From Paenibacillus sp. JQZ6Y-1 (GTDB lineage: Bacteria; Bacillota; Bacilli; Paenibacillales; Paenibacillaceae): 64,000 nucleotides of DNA. The translations under genes and the position numbers were made by a program. The notes below the pieces were generated by a model, which did not search any database, was not told where the DNA came from, and saw only the letters and a list, made by a program, of their open reading frames with translations. The stretch lies in assembly GCF_040719145.1 (NCBI RefSeq), contig NZ_JBFDUZ010000006.1:1-64000 (forward strand). The letters run 5' to 3'. Below, one piece after another: positions 17,330 through 26,257 of this stretch; the first letter of the stretch is position 1; each line of letters starts with the position of its first letter.

Positions 17330-17681
17330 CGTTTATCTCCCCCTAGCTGTATCTACTTATTTGTACATCCTACTACAAAAAGTAAGTAGTGTCCACTTCT
17401 ATCATGAAAGTTACATCCAAATCCTCTTGCTAAAATAGTATATGTCTCTTTTACGAATATGCACGTCGATTGGTGTCATATGATTATACGATGTTTTATC
17501 GGCTTAGGATGCCTAATTTTCAATAAAATATGGAAAAAGGATAGAAAGAAAGCACGCGAACCGTGATAATCATGCGGTCTGCGTGCTCGTGCATATATTT
17601 ATTATATTCATAATTGCTCATATGGCAATAGATATTCCATATTTTTATGTCGAAAATTATCGTTTTATGACAATCGCGACA
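17330..17681. other. Intergenic region with one terminator hairpin
   Basis: About 350 bases. AGCACGC at 17551-17557 pairs with GCGTGCT at 17581-17587, with an inner ACCG/CGGT pair, and on the minus strand is followed by TTTCTTTC. This is a probable terminator for the metallo-hydrolase gene at 17682. I see no gene in the remainder. Confidence 0.6.
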
Positions 17682-18317
17682 TTACGCAGGTACGTAAGGG
17701 TTGCCTGCTTTCTCAATCCCAATTGTCGTGCGTGGTCCATGTCCAGGGTATACGGTCACATCATCGGCAAACGTATACAGCTTGGTCCGAATCGAATCCA
17801 CCAGCTGGCGCTCGCTGCCACCAGTCAAATCGGTACGTCCTACACCCATGCGGAACAACACATCACCAGAGAACAAATCTTTGCCACTCAGGAAGCTCAC
17901 GCTGCCCGGTGAATGCCCCGGCGTATGATATACGGCAAACGTATGACCGATTAGCTCCAGCTTTTGCCCTTCATCCAGCGCATACTCCGCAGGCTCTGCC
18001 GTAATCGGCGGCGTTACCTGTGGCCAATTCGCTGAACCGTTCAGCTTGCCATTGGTCATCCATTCCGCTTCTAGATCATGCAGATAGACTGGACAATCAA
18101 AATGCTGACGCATTTCTTCGACACCGCCCATATGATCAAAATGAGCATGAGTCAGTAAAATTGCCTCCGGCTGCACACCTAGCGTCTGTATACGGCGAAT
18201 GAGCGAACCCGGATTCATGCCCGGATCAATTACAACCGCCTGCTTACTCTCCTCGTTGATCAGCAGATACGCATTCGTCTGCAGTGGACCGAGGGAAAAG
18301 GTTTCGACTTTAAACAC
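17682..18317 (-). CDS. MBL-fold metallo-hydrolase, glyoxalase II-like
   Basis: A 211-residue metallo-beta-lactamase-fold protein. The metal motif THAHFDHMGG (about residues 55-64), HTPGHSPGS, FSGDVLF and VYPGHGPRTT supply the expected histidine and aspartate ligands. Proteins like this are annotated as hydroxyacylglutathione hydrolase-like (YqgX type); since Firmicutes usually lack glutathione, the natural thioester is uncertain. It starts 6 bases after the thioredoxin-fold gene upstream, so the two are co-transcribed. Confidence 0.88.
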   Translation of the reverse strand: MFKVETFSLGPLQTNAYLLINEESKQAVVIDPGMNPGSLIRRIQTLGVQPEAILLTHAHFDHMGGVEEMRQHFDCPVYLHDLEAEWMTNGKLNGSANWPQVTPPITAEPAEYALDEGQKLELIGHTFAVYHTPGHSPGSVSFLSGKDLFSGDVLFRMGVGRTDLTGGSERQLVDSIRTKLYTFADDVTVYPGHGPRTTIGIEKAGNPYVPA

Positions 18318-18323
18318 GATTAC

Positions 18324-18893
18324 TCACACTCCTGACAATAATTCATGCAGTTCGCGGATCACCATCGCATGGGAAGCAGAGCCTTCACCATAACGATCCA
18401 TCATATGCTGACGCACGACTGCCATTTTATCCTTATAATCCGGCGCTTCACGATCAGGGTTCTCCTCACGGAATTGCACCATTAGCTCCTGTACATGCTG
18501 TGGACGAGGTCCCCATTGACCAAGCACATGACCGCCAGTATCGGTAATGATCACAACCGGAATCGAACGCCCGCCCATCGTCAAATACTCATCGATGACA
18601 TCAAGATGTTCCTCCATGATCAACACTTTGGTCGGAATGCCGCCTTCTTCAAATGCACGGAATACGACAGGAATATTGCGTACTACATCCCCGCACCAAT
18701 CTGCTGCTACGATCAAGGAGCGTAGATCATCACGTTGATTCAGCAATTTGAAAAATTCATGATCATCCAAATCCGTCCAGTTGAACAGCTGGTAGTTATC
18801 GTGAAATGTTTCTTTGTTCTTGGTCATCCCATCCATAAATTGCTGAGGTGTAATACCTTGTTCCCATTTGTCTGCCAGATTGCGTTTGCTCAT
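18324..18893 (-). CDS. Thioredoxin-fold protein lacking CXXC
   Basis: A 189-residue cytoplasmic protein with a thioredoxin fold at about residues 40-150. Where a thioredoxin has WCGPC, this reads AADWCGDVVRN: the first Cys remains but the second is Val. The cis-Pro region is GGRSIPVVIITD. This fits the thioredoxin_9-type family of Firmicutes, annotated as thioredoxin family protein. With one active-site Cys it could act in a monothiol reaction. It sits in a unit with the MBL-fold protein downstream. Confidence 0.8.
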   Translation of the reverse strand: MSKRNLADKWEQGITPQQFMDGMTKNKETFHDNYQLFNWTDLDDHEFFKLLNQRDDLRSLIVAADWCGDVVRNIPVVFRAFEEGGIPTKVLIMEEHLDVIDEYLTMGGRSIPVVIITDTGGHVLGQWGPRPQHVQELMVQFREENPDREAPDYKDKMAVVRQHMMDRYGEGSASHAMVIRELHELLSGV

Positions 18894-18920
18894 GAAGTCA
18901 GCCGCCTTTCGAAATGCAGA

Positions 18921-19523
18921 TTATTTTTTCTTCATCTTCATTTTAACCAGAAGGTAGCCTGCTAACAGCACAACAGCCACAATTAATATCGGTGTTGTGT
19001 ATTTGCCGGCGATTTCGTCGATATTCTCCCACTGGCTGCCCAGCACCATACCGAGGTAAACGAACAATGCCGACCACGGAATCACCGCCATCGTTGTCAG
19101 CAAAATAAAACGCATATGCGACATTTTGGCAATACCGGCTGGAATGGAAATAGCGTGGCGTACAACCGGAATAAAGCGGGCGGTAAAAATAACACCCGTA
19201 CCGTATTTGTTAAACCATTCTTCCGCATGGTCGATATGGCTTTTTTTGATCAAAATGTATTTTCCATATTTGTCCAGCACGGGACGTCCACCATAGCGTC
19301 CAATCCAGTAGATGAACAGCTGCGCCAGCACACCGCCAACCGTTCCGAACAGTACGGCACCAAAATAGTTGATGCTGCCGATATGAACCAAATATCCACC
19401 GTAAGCTAGCACAATCTCACTTGGAATCACTTCAATCATCAGGCCGAGCATAATGCCGAAATAACCGAGCTGCTCCACCATATGCAATAATTGGGCAATA
19501 ATATTGGAAATAATCTCCACCAA
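18921..19523 (-). CDS. DedA family membrane protein
   Basis: A 200-residue DedA/SNARE-associated protein with about five hydrophobic segments. Typical motifs are PSEIVLAYGGYLV near the N-terminus, GRYGGRPVLDKYG, and the FTARFIPVVRHAISIPAG motif with its conserved arginines. DedA proteins are now linked to lipid-carrier (undecaprenyl phosphate) or phospholipid flipping. AAGGAGG lies 7 bases before the ATG. Confidence 0.92.
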   Translation of the reverse strand: MVEIISNIIAQLLHMVEQLGYFGIMLGLMIEVIPSEIVLAYGGYLVHIGSINYFGAVLFGTVGGVLAQLFIYWIGRYGGRPVLDKYGKYILIKKSHIDHAEEWFNKYGTGVIFTARFIPVVRHAISIPAGIAKMSHMRFILLTTMAVIPWSALFVYLGMVLGSQWENIDEIAGKYTTPILIVAVVLLAGYLLVKMKMKKK

Positions 19524-19705
19524 TCCTCCTTGTATATGTGTACTCTTCTCTATATCCGAGCGTATGTATGTCCACGCGTACAGCCCTGCTCATGATGTCC
19601 TTACATATTCTAGCACACCACCTGTCATGCAGCTACTTTACAAGCAATTACACAGACAAAAGCTGCGCGATTCCACACCTACTCGGTTGAACAACGACAT
19701 ATGCA

Positions 19706-19745
19706 AATAAGCCGGGCGAGTGCGCGGTGGCAACGCCGGCTTATT
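19706..19745 (-). terminator. Terminator of the methyltransferase gene
   Basis: AATAAGCCGG pairs with CCGGCTTATT around a 20-base GC-rich loop. It lies about 50 bases past the stop of the minus-strand gene at 19796. The T tail is short, so strength is uncertain. Confidence 0.6.
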
Positions 19746-19795
19746 GCAGTATAGATGATCATTATGAACTCTGTTTGAATACAGCAGTTGACGAA

Positions 19796-21001
19796 TCAGT
19801 TGGACGTTGCTCCAGCTTCCTGCGGCAACAGATCACGGCAGGCATGTTCCAAATACGGAGCGGCTTGCAGCATGTTACGGAATACGGTGTATTCTTGCCA
19901 CATCACAGGAATCTCACCAGCGGAGCCTTTGACTGCACGAATTAGAATGTTTTTGGGCGTATGCTCCATATCAATGAATTCGAGCAGCTGCGTACGGTAT
20001 CCCATTAGATCAAGCAGCTTGGCGCGAATGGCATCGGTAGCAAGGGCGGAAAAGCGCTCTTTTAAAATGCCATGCGATAGCAGCGGGCTGAGTGCATCAT
20101 TCTGCACTTGGCTAAACAATTCATGCTGACAGCACGGTACACTCAGAATGGCAGAAGCGCCCCAGCGTACTGCTTTTTCCAATGCGGCATCGGTCGCAGT
20201 ATCGCACGCATGCAGCGTAACGACCATATCGACTTGATCCAGCTCATCGTAATCGGCAATATCGCCGACAAGGAAGCGCAGATGATCATAGTTCAGCTTC
20301 TCAGCGAGCTGGCTACAATGCTGAATCACATCCGCTTTCAGATCCAGACCGACGATATTGAGCGGACGACGCTGCTGAATATTCAGATAGTGATACAGGG
20401 CAAAGGTCAGATACGACTTCCCACAGCCAAAATCAACAATCGTCAGCTCGCGACCTTCTGGCAGCGCAGGCAAAATATCCTGCACCATCTCCAAAAAGCG
20501 GTTGATCTGACGGAATTTATCGTACTTCTTCGCCAGTACTTTGCCATCGGCGTTCATAATGCCCAGCTCTACCAAAAATGGCACTGGCTCGCCTTCGTCT
20601 AAAATATAACGCTTTTTACGATTATGGTTCAGGTCAGCGACCGTTTTGGTGGCGGTTTTGGTCAAAATAGATACTTTGTACTTTTTGCTGATCAATATTT
20701 GATAATCGGCTTCGGGCGTGCAAAGCAGCCCCTGACGTAAATGCTGTTCAAACAGCTCCATCAGCGGACGTGCGGCTTCGGCAGCCGGTACATTGTCATG
20801 AGTAACCTTATTGCTGTAATGATAGGCAAACTGGTAGAACAGCTGCTTTTTCAATTCTACCGGCTTGACGACCACTTTCGTAAACGCCTCCGGGTCACGC
20901 TTGCGGCGCTGACTCAATGTTGCTGAGATCAGTTCTCCGCTTTCAGTTAGTTGGTGAATCAATTTGTGGAGTGACTCCATTGCGTACATCTCACTTTCCA
21001 T
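19796..21001 (-). CDS. SAM-dependent methyltransferase
   Basis: A roughly 401-residue protein. The C-terminal half has a class I methyltransferase fold: IVDFGCGKSYLTFAL (SAM loop), PLNIVGLDLKADVI, and VTLHACDTATDAAL followed by AILSVPCCQHEL. The PCCQHE motif and overall layout recall the METTL25/RRNAD-type family. The N-terminal 190 residues are less recognisable. The start is uncertain: ATG codons occur at 21001, 20989 and 20980, and 21001 is chosen because it follows the upstream stop by 4 bases. Confidence 0.82.
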   Translation of the reverse strand: MESEMYAMESLHKLIHQLTESGELISATLSQRRKRDPEAFTKVVVKPVELKKQLFYQFAYHYSNKVTHDNVPAAEAARPLMELFEQHLRQGLLCTPEADYQILISKKYKVSILTKTATKTVADLNHNRKKRYILDEGEPVPFLVELGIMNADGKVLAKKYDKFRQINRFLEMVQDILPALPEGRELTIVDFGCGKSYLTFALYHYLNIQQRRPLNIVGLDLKADVIQHCSQLAEKLNYDHLRFLVGDIADYDELDQVDMVVTLHACDTATDAALEKAVRWGASAILSVPCCQHELFSQVQNDALSPLLSHGILKERFSALATDAIRAKLLDLMGYRTQLLEFIDMEHTPKNILIRAVKGSAGEIPVMWQEYTVFRNMLQAAPYLEHACRDLLPQEAGATSN

Positions 21002-21005
21002 TTGT

Positions 21006-21650
21006 TCAATTTTGAAAACGGACCAACCCGTCTTCGACTTCGGCACGGCTCAATCCGCCCGCTTCCAGCTCCTCGTCAGTCTTCACCTGCATGCTGACGT
21101 AAAAGTCATGACCGACCTGCTTGCCTTCGGCGGCATCCAGTTCCACTAGACGGCGCACGGCATCTGCCGCATTATCATAATAGCCTTCCTGCTGCTCATA
21201 TTCCACCATCAATTTCTCAACTGCGGCTGGCAGCACGTATTCTTCGAGTGCATCCAATAGACCATCGATCTGTGCGGGATAGTCTAACAGGTTGCGGTCT
21301 GCTTGGTTTACGGCGCTATATAGGAACAGATTGAGCGCCTTGATCCGGCGGACGACGGCTTCGTCTTCATTTCCAGCGGCATCGTAAATATCCGCTTCGA
21401 CGCTAACCATACGCGCCAGCCCTTGCAGCTGATCGACTTCTACGGTTGCACCGACGCGGAACATTTCGACGATCTCCTCGGCTGGCATCCGATTGACCAG
21501 TTCACTATTTAAACGAAAATTTTTACGCATAAGATCGTCGGTTTCCCATAGTGCTTCGGTATATTTTTTTTGTTCCTTGAGTCCAAATGCTTTGGCAATC
21601 ATGGTGGTCATGTCTTCGATCATGCCCATGAGGTAATCTTTTCTGAACAT
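21006..21650 (-). CDS. DUF6483-type hypothetical protein
   Basis: A 214-residue helical protein without a signal sequence, opening MFRKDYLMGMIEDMTTMIAK. This opening is typical of a conserved Paenibacillus/Clostridium family of unknown function with TPR-like helices (DUF6483). A longer frame extends to 21797, but it runs through the hairpin element at 21715-21825, and GGCGGG lies just before 21650. It is followed by the methyltransferase gene with 4 bases between them. Confidence 0.72.
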   Translation of the reverse strand: MFRKDYLMGMIEDMTTMIAKAFGLKEQKKYTEALWETDDLMRKNFRLNSELVNRMPAEEIVEMFRVGATVEVDQLQGLARMVSVEADIYDAAGNEDEAVVRRIKALNLFLYSAVNQADRNLLDYPAQIDGLLDALEEYVLPAAVEKLMVEYEQQEGYYDNAADAVRRLVELDAAEGKQVGHDFYVSMQVKTDEELEAGGLSRAEVEDGLVRFQN

Positions 21651-21714
21651 TGTGTATCCCGCCTTTAGATTGGATGAGATGGGGTAAATGCAATATTTGC
21701 TGGGACACTGCTTC

Positions 21715-21825
21715 GGAAAGGAATAAGGGAACGTGGCTCCGGTGGAGGGGGGAGAATCTACGGATAAGGTGATAATTGTAGATTCTCCCCCCTCCAAGGT
21801 CGCACTTATCCCTTATTTCCTTTCC
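21715..21825. repeat. Long hairpin element, copy 1
   Basis: The inner stem is a perfect 18-bp pair (21744-21761 with 21778-21795) around a 16-base loop. The outer stem GGAAAGGAATAAGGGA (21715-21730) pairs with 21809-21825 with one bulge. Between the stems lie CGTGGCTCCGGT on the left and AAGGTCG on the right. A second element at 42695-42801 has the same internal-loop sequences, TCCGGTGGAG and CTCCAAGGTCG, and the same GAATCTAC/GTAGATTC apex, but different stem bases that still pair. This points to a structured repeat rather than chance. Confidence 0.8.
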
Positions 21826-22127
21826 TTCGCTCTGTGCCGGTGCATGATGCGGGTTTACCTTGTCTCTGGGTGGAGTAGTAGTTGAAGTACTTTTAATATA
21901 TCGTATTGCTTTACTTAGATATAAAAATGTATTCATATGATTTGTTGCTTAACTATAATGGATGGTTGGCGGATATGCAATTTCCGTAATGGGATGCTGT
22001 GTATTGTTAGTATGAAATGATCAGATGGTATAAATTTGCACTTATTGTGTGTATTGATGATTGTTTTGGTTGGACTTGTTGTATTACTGCTTTTGGTTGG
22101 ATGTAGTCGTAATCCGTATATTTTTGA
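21826..22127. other. AT-rich intergenic stretch
   Basis: About 300 bases of AT-rich sequence between the hairpin element and the 3' end of the alpha/beta hydrolase. I see no gene with a ribosome site and no clear terminator. Confidence 0.5.
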
Positions 22128-22919
22128 TTATTGTTTCTGTGTAAATGAGATGATAATTTCCGCCAGTTGGTCGGGTGCTTCTAATAGGCTCATGTGACCG
22201 ACGGTTGGGATGGTGGCGGTGGTGATGTTGGTGCCTTGGGCTGTGAATAGTCGTTCGGCTGGGATGAGTTGGTCGTGTTCGCCAGCAACTAATAGAATAG
22301 GTAGAGTCGATGATGATAGGACCTGCCTACGATCTGGACGTTCACGCATGGCGAGAGCGGCGCCGCAGCCACCTTGGGGTGGTGTGTTGTAGCCGATTTC
22401 GCGCGCTTTTTGCACCGCTTGTGGGAGCTGCTCTAGCGAAGATGGGGCAAACAGACCTTCAACGAAGCCATCGACAAAGGTAGCTACTCCATCGCTGTTG
22501 ATTTTGGATACGGCTTGCAGGCGTTTTTCCTTGGCTTCGGGTGTATCTTCGTGCGCAGTGGAGTGGATCAGTCCCCATGCTTGCAGACGGTCGCTATGTT
22601 GTTCTGCCAGTGCAAGTGCGATATAGCCACCCATGGAATGTCCCAGTACGACGGCTTGATCTAACTCCAAATGATCTAGTAAAGCAATAATGTCTTCTGC
22701 CATTTGTTCGATTCGATAGCTGCCTTCTGGTGCCAGACTGCGTCCGTGTCCACGCAGATCAGGTACGATGCAGCGAACATGTGAATTCAGTAAAGGAACT
22801 ACTTCGTCCCAATACGCGGAGCTTCCGAAAAAGCCGTGCAGCAGGACAACAGGTGTACCTTTGCCGGAATCGGTATAATGTAGCAAAGATGGGTTGGATT
22901 GAGGTGATAGGTTGCTCAT
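22128..22919 (-). CDS. Alpha/beta hydrolase
   Basis: A 263-residue hydrolase-fold protein. VVLLHGFFGSSAYW is the oxyanion region, VVLGHSMGGYIALAL the nucleophile elbow (Ser in GHSMG), LLVAGEHDQLIP carries the acid and IPTVGHMSLLEAPD the catalytic His. It resembles small esterases or haloperoxidase-like hydrolases; substrate unknown. GGAGG lies before the ATG. Confidence 0.88.
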   Translation of the reverse strand: MSNLSPQSNPSLLHYTDSGKGTPVVLLHGFFGSSAYWDEVVPLLNSHVRCIVPDLRGHGRSLAPEGSYRIEQMAEDIIALLDHLELDQAVVLGHSMGGYIALALAEQHSDRLQAWGLIHSTAHEDTPEAKEKRLQAVSKINSDGVATFVDGFVEGLFAPSSLEQLPQAVQKAREIGYNTPPQGGCGAALAMRERPDRRQVLSSSTLPILLVAGEHDQLIPAERLFTAQGTNITTATIPTVGHMSLLEAPDQLAEIIISFTQKQ

Positions 22920-23039
22920 AATAGATTCCTCCTATAATGGGGTAAGATGGTATGTTCCAATCCTACGTTTCATTTCCTATATACATCTATACATCGTCCA
23001 CAAAAAATCATAACATCCAATAAGTGGAACACACCCACA

Positions 23040-23633
23040 CTAATTGGCGTGGTGCAATCCCAGTCCGCGTATGGCGGCTTGTACAATATCGTTGGACATA
23101 TTCATAACCCGGTGCAGCGATGTCGTTTGCAGAGTTACATAAGGCTTAGGTCCGTTCTCATTCACAATGGCAGCGATGCTATACGTGCCGACACCCGGAA
23201 ATTGACCGCCCACGGACAGTGCGGGGAACAATGGTTCTTCGCCGATACTATATAATCCAACGGAGCGTTGTTGTCCAAGGCATGCGTCGATAGCGACAAT
23301 GGTCAGATGCTCGGCAATCTGTGGAATGCGTATGTGCAAGTTATGAGCATCGCAGGGATGCTCCATTGTGCCGACCACATGAGGAATGCCGTATGCTTCC
23401 AAACCACTTCCAGTCAATGGACCGAGCGCGTCGCCGGTGGAGCGATCGGTACCGATGCAAACGAAGGCAAGTTGATCAAGCGCATGTCTGCTGTGAATCA
23501 TTCGAAAAAATTGCACCATGCCATCCATATTTACATTACGTCGGTTCTGCTGATCGTAAGGCAGCAGGCTTGAACGGCGATTAATCATATAATGGTAGAT
23601 TCCCTTCATTCTGTTGATCGTATTTTCTGTCAT
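23040..23633 (-). CDS. yyaC: Spore protease YyaC-like protein
   Basis: A 197-residue protein of the YyaC/DUF1256 family, related in fold to the germination protease Gpr. The conserved block VCIGTDRSTGDALGPLTGS is present, followed by MEHPCDAHNLH and VAIDACLG. In spore-formers this family is made during sporulation, so it supports an endospore-forming host. It is divergent from the DUF1128 gene. Confidence 0.88.
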   Translation of the reverse strand: MTENTINRMKGIYHYMINRRSSLLPYDQQNRRNVNMDGMVQFFRMIHSRHALDQLAFVCIGTDRSTGDALGPLTGSGLEAYGIPHVVGTMEHPCDAHNLHIRIPQIAEHLTIVAIDACLGQQRSVGLYSIGEEPLFPALSVGGQFPGVGTYSIAAIVNENGPKPYVTLQTTSLHRVMNMSNDIVQAAIRGLGLHHAN

Positions 23634-23739
23634 TTTAACCTATGACTCTAGTTACCGCAAAATGTTGGTTCCTACTCCATATCCATGATACAATACAACA
23701 AAATCAGTTATTTGCGAAAATGAAGGAGCACACTATATT

Positions 23740-23964
23740 ATGGATCTGTCTCAAAAAACGCCTGAAAATCTGAGCATTATGATTGAAGGCATTAAAACCA
23801 AGCTGCGTATGGCAAGTGGTGCAGCTATGCAGGCCTCTGCTTTTTCGCTGGATCAATATGAAGATATTCATGATGTGTACGACATTGTGATGAACAAACC
23901 GAATCTGAGCATTAGCGAAGTGGAAGCCCTCGTCTCCGAGCTTGGACGTCTGCGCAACAAGTAA
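23740..23964 (+). CDS. DUF1128 family protein (YfkK-like)
   Basis: A 74-residue helical protein opening MDLSQKTPENLSIMIEGIK, with VSELGRLRNK at the end. This is a good match in length and pattern to the DUF1128/YfkK family of Firmicutes, whose function is unknown. AAGGAG lies before the ATG, and a strong terminator follows. Confidence 0.88.
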   Translation: MDLSQKTPENLSIMIEGIKTKLRMASGAAMQASAFSLDQYEDIHDVYDIVMNKPNLSISEVEALVSELGRLRNK

Positions 23965-23974
23965 TGCCGCCTGT

Positions 23975-24012
23975 AAAGCCCGCTTCCGTTTCGACGGTGG
24001 CGGGCTTTATTC
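23975..24012 (+). terminator. Terminator of the DUF1128 gene
   Basis: AAAGCCCGC with CCGT pairs with ACGG and GCGGGCTTT around TTTCG, followed by ATTCTATT. It begins 11 bases after the stop codon. Confidence 0.85.
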
Positions 24013-24251
24013 TATTAGAGTGCCTTGTTTTGCCCTCTCTGCTTTGATTATCTTTGCTATCCAATGATGATAGCAGAAGCGTTCACGATTTGTTTGCAGC
24101 TAACAAGGTTCAGACGTCGGACTGCGGTTATATTTAACATAACGATTACAATCGTAGATCGGGACATACCGCTTGCTGATTCATAGTATATGTCGGTATG
24201 GACGATCTGTTCGTTGATTTTAATGAATTGATTTTAAAGTGAAAGAAGGCG

Positions 24252-24956
24252 ATGACCATTTCAACACGACCTGCTTCCGGTACATCCGGGCACCGTTCCC
24301 CTATTCCCATGTGGCTATTGATGATTCTGATACTGGTTGGCGGCGCGATTGGTTCCTTCTTGCTGCTGGAAGCGGCAATCTGGATCATCCAAGCAATATT
24401 CGGCGTGAATATCCATATTTGGGAAAATGACTTCCAGCGCGATCTGCGTGAATATCACGGAGAACCGCTACGCAGTATTATGCTGTTCTTTACGTATCTC
24501 GGCTCGTTTTATCCGACTGTATTCGTGGCATTGGGCGTTACGGCACTAATGATCAGTCGGCAGCAGCATCGTGAAGCCCTAATGCTGGTCATTACGACAG
24601 CTGGTGCATGGCAATTGAATACGATGCTCAAAGCGCACTTTATGCGTCCGCGTCCTGAGCTGGAATTCTGGACACCTGCATCGGGTTACAGCTTCCCAAG
24701 CGGCCATGCCACGATCGCGGCTGCAATGTACGGTATGTTATTCTTTATGTGGGCACATTATCGCAAGCGGCAGGGAAAATCGATGTGGCCCGCAATCGTA
24801 TGCGGCATTTGCCTCATTGTCATTATTGGTACAACACGCATTTATCTCGGTGTGCATTATCCAACCGATGTACTGGCTGGCTTTTTCAGCGGTGCCCTCT
24901 GGCTAACTGCCTGTGCTTACTGCCTGACTGTATGGGAAAAGCGGCGCCCACGGTAA
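24252..24956 (+). CDS. PAP2-family membrane phosphatase
   Basis: A 234-residue membrane protein with about six hydrophobic segments. The three lipid-phosphatase motifs are present: KAHFMRPRPE, PSGHAT, and TTRIYLGVHYPTDVLAG (Arg, His and Asp). This arrangement matches undecaprenyl-pyrophosphate or phosphatidylglycerophosphate phosphatases (BcrC/PgpB-like). GAAGGCG is 6 bases upstream of the ATG. Confidence 0.9.
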   Translation: MTISTRPASGTSGHRSPIPMWLLMILILVGGAIGSFLLLEAAIWIIQAIFGVNIHIWENDFQRDLREYHGEPLRSIMLFFTYLGSFYPTVFVALGVTALMISRQQHREALMLVITTAGAWQLNTMLKAHFMRPRPELEFWTPASGYSFPSGHATIAAAMYGMLFFMWAHYRKRQGKSMWPAIVCGICLIVIIGTTRIYLGVHYPTDVLAGFFSGALWLTACAYCLTVWEKRRPR

Positions 24957-24989
24957 CATCCGTCCCGCTAATGGGCAGTGGCTCTTAAT

Positions 24990-25014
24990 GTTTCACGCGA
25001 TATGAACGGGGTTT
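24990..25014 (+). promoter_or_regulatory. SigB-like promoter upstream of the GlsB gene
   Basis: GTTTCA (24990-24995) and GGGTTT (25009-25014) are 13 bp apart, against the SigB consensus GTTTAA and GGGTAT with 12-15 bp. It lies about 130 bases before the GlsB-type gene. A SigB gene is encoded nearby. Confidence 0.55.
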
Positions 25015-25145
25015 ATATACGAAGTAAGACCGAATCAGTTATCCGGCTTTATCTTGTAGCGGCGTGACTGGATTCCCGTTCTATTGCTAACCTGCCTTTA
25101 CCTCATCCGGTGCAAGGCCATCTTACTGGAAAAGGAGGCGTTCGT

Positions 25146-25403
25146 ATGTGGGGAATTATTATCAGTCTGATTCTAGCCATCATTATTGGTGTCATCGGCA
25201 ATGCCTTAGCAGGTGATGAAATGCCTGGCGGTATTATCGGTGCAGCGATTGCCGGTTTTGTCGGCGCGTGGCTGGGTGCTCTGTTATTTGGTAACTTTGG
25301 CCCGGTTATTGGCGATTTCGCCGTGATTCCTGCCATCCTTGGTACTGCGATCTTTGTTTTTTTGCTTGGATTGGTTTCCAGACTGCTACGAAGAGCAGCT
25401 TGA
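25146..25403 (+). CDS. GlsB/YeaQ/YmgE-type stress membrane protein
   Basis: An 85-residue, three-helix, Gly-rich membrane protein opening MWGIIISLILAIIIG and containing GGIIGAAIAGFVGAWLG. This is the transglycosylase-associated/GlsB family, often stress-induced. AAGGAGG lies about 6 bases before this ATG, whereas the earlier ATG at 25110 has none. The upstream SigB-like promoter fits general-stress control. Confidence 0.9.
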   Translation: MWGIIISLILAIIIGVIGNALAGDEMPGGIIGAAIAGFVGAWLGALLFGNFGPVIGDFAVIPAILGTAIFVFLLGLVSRLLRRAA

Positions 25404-25566
25404 TTCCATACTAGGCTTAAATATAGCCATACTTTCGTAAGCTAAACTCTCACTATGTTTTTACTCCTCAGAAAGCTTCACTTGATATGATATGGCTGAA
25501 TCTTCCTGACGGGGAGATTTGTATGCTAAACTGTGCACTTTATACTAATTCAAGGAGTGATTGTTC

Positions 25567-26160
25567 ATGAATGAAGCAGAAAAAGAGTACCCAGCACAAA
25601 GCAGTTCTACATTTATTAAAGGCGTATTTATCGGAGGTCTGATCGGTGCGGCTGCAGCATTGCTGTTCTCGCCAAAGCCTGGACGCGAACTGCGCAGTGA
25701 CATCTCCGACAAATTAACGGTTGCCGGTGAGAAAACGAAAAACGTTTACGGTACGGTATCCGATCAAACGGCTCAAGCAGCTGGTCTGATCAGCGATAAA
25801 ACTGTTGAACTGGCTGGCGTAGTCGGCAACAAAGCAACTGAAATCGCTCAGACCGTAGCATCCAAAGCTACTGAGCTGACTGGTAAAGTTAAAGAAGCAA
25901 CAACACCTACACCAGAGCAAGCTGACGCGAAAGACAACATTGTCAAACACGTAGCTGAAGCTTCCAAAAACATTGCTGAAGACATCAAAGATGCAAAAGA
26001 TGACATCAGCAAAGAAGTAAGCAAAGCTTCCGACAATGTAAAAGAAGATGCAAAGCCGCTGGCTCAAAATAACTCTGCTGGCAGTAGTACAACAGGTACC
26101 AGCAAACCTGGTTCCACATCGTCTACTACGCCTTCTTCGTCCACAACGCCGAAGATCTAA
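25567..26160 (+). CDS. YtxH-domain stress/envelope protein
   Basis: A 197-residue protein with a single membrane helix near residues 18-38 (GVFIGGLIGAAAALLFSPKPGRELR), the signature of the YtxH domain. Then comes a long helical Ala/Lys/Glu-rich tail with repeated TxxKAxEL units, and a Ser/Thr end. AAGGAG is 9 bases before the ATG at 25567; a TTG six bases earlier is possible but worse placed. YtxH-type proteins belong to the SigB general-stress group in Bacillus. Confidence 0.87.
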   Translation: MNEAEKEYPAQSSSTFIKGVFIGGLIGAAAALLFSPKPGRELRSDISDKLTVAGEKTKNVYGTVSDQTAQAAGLISDKTVELAGVVGNKATEIAQTVASKATELTGKVKEATTPTPEQADAKDNIVKHVAEASKNIAEDIKDAKDDISKEVSKASDNVKEDAKPLAQNNSAGSSTTGTSKPGSTSSTTPSSSTTPKI

Positions 26161-26185
26161 GCAGTCATCTAACCGAAATATTCAC

Positions 26186-26217
26186 ATAGCCGGCTCATTG
26201 TAGTCGGCTATTTTTAT
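26186..26217 (+). terminator. Terminator of the YtxH gene
   Basis: ATAGCCG pairs with CGGCTAT around a 12-base loop, followed by TTTTTAT. It lies 26 bases after the YtxH stop. Confidence 0.85.
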
Positions 26218-26257
26218 GCCCGGTGCATCCCAAATCACGCGAAAGCGAGGAAACGAT

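Noticed and set aside
25519-25546. Sigma-A promoter TTGTAT-16-TATACT before the YtxH gene
   Set aside because: A start from this -10 would fall on the ribosome site at 25552-25557, so it probably does not serve the gene as read.
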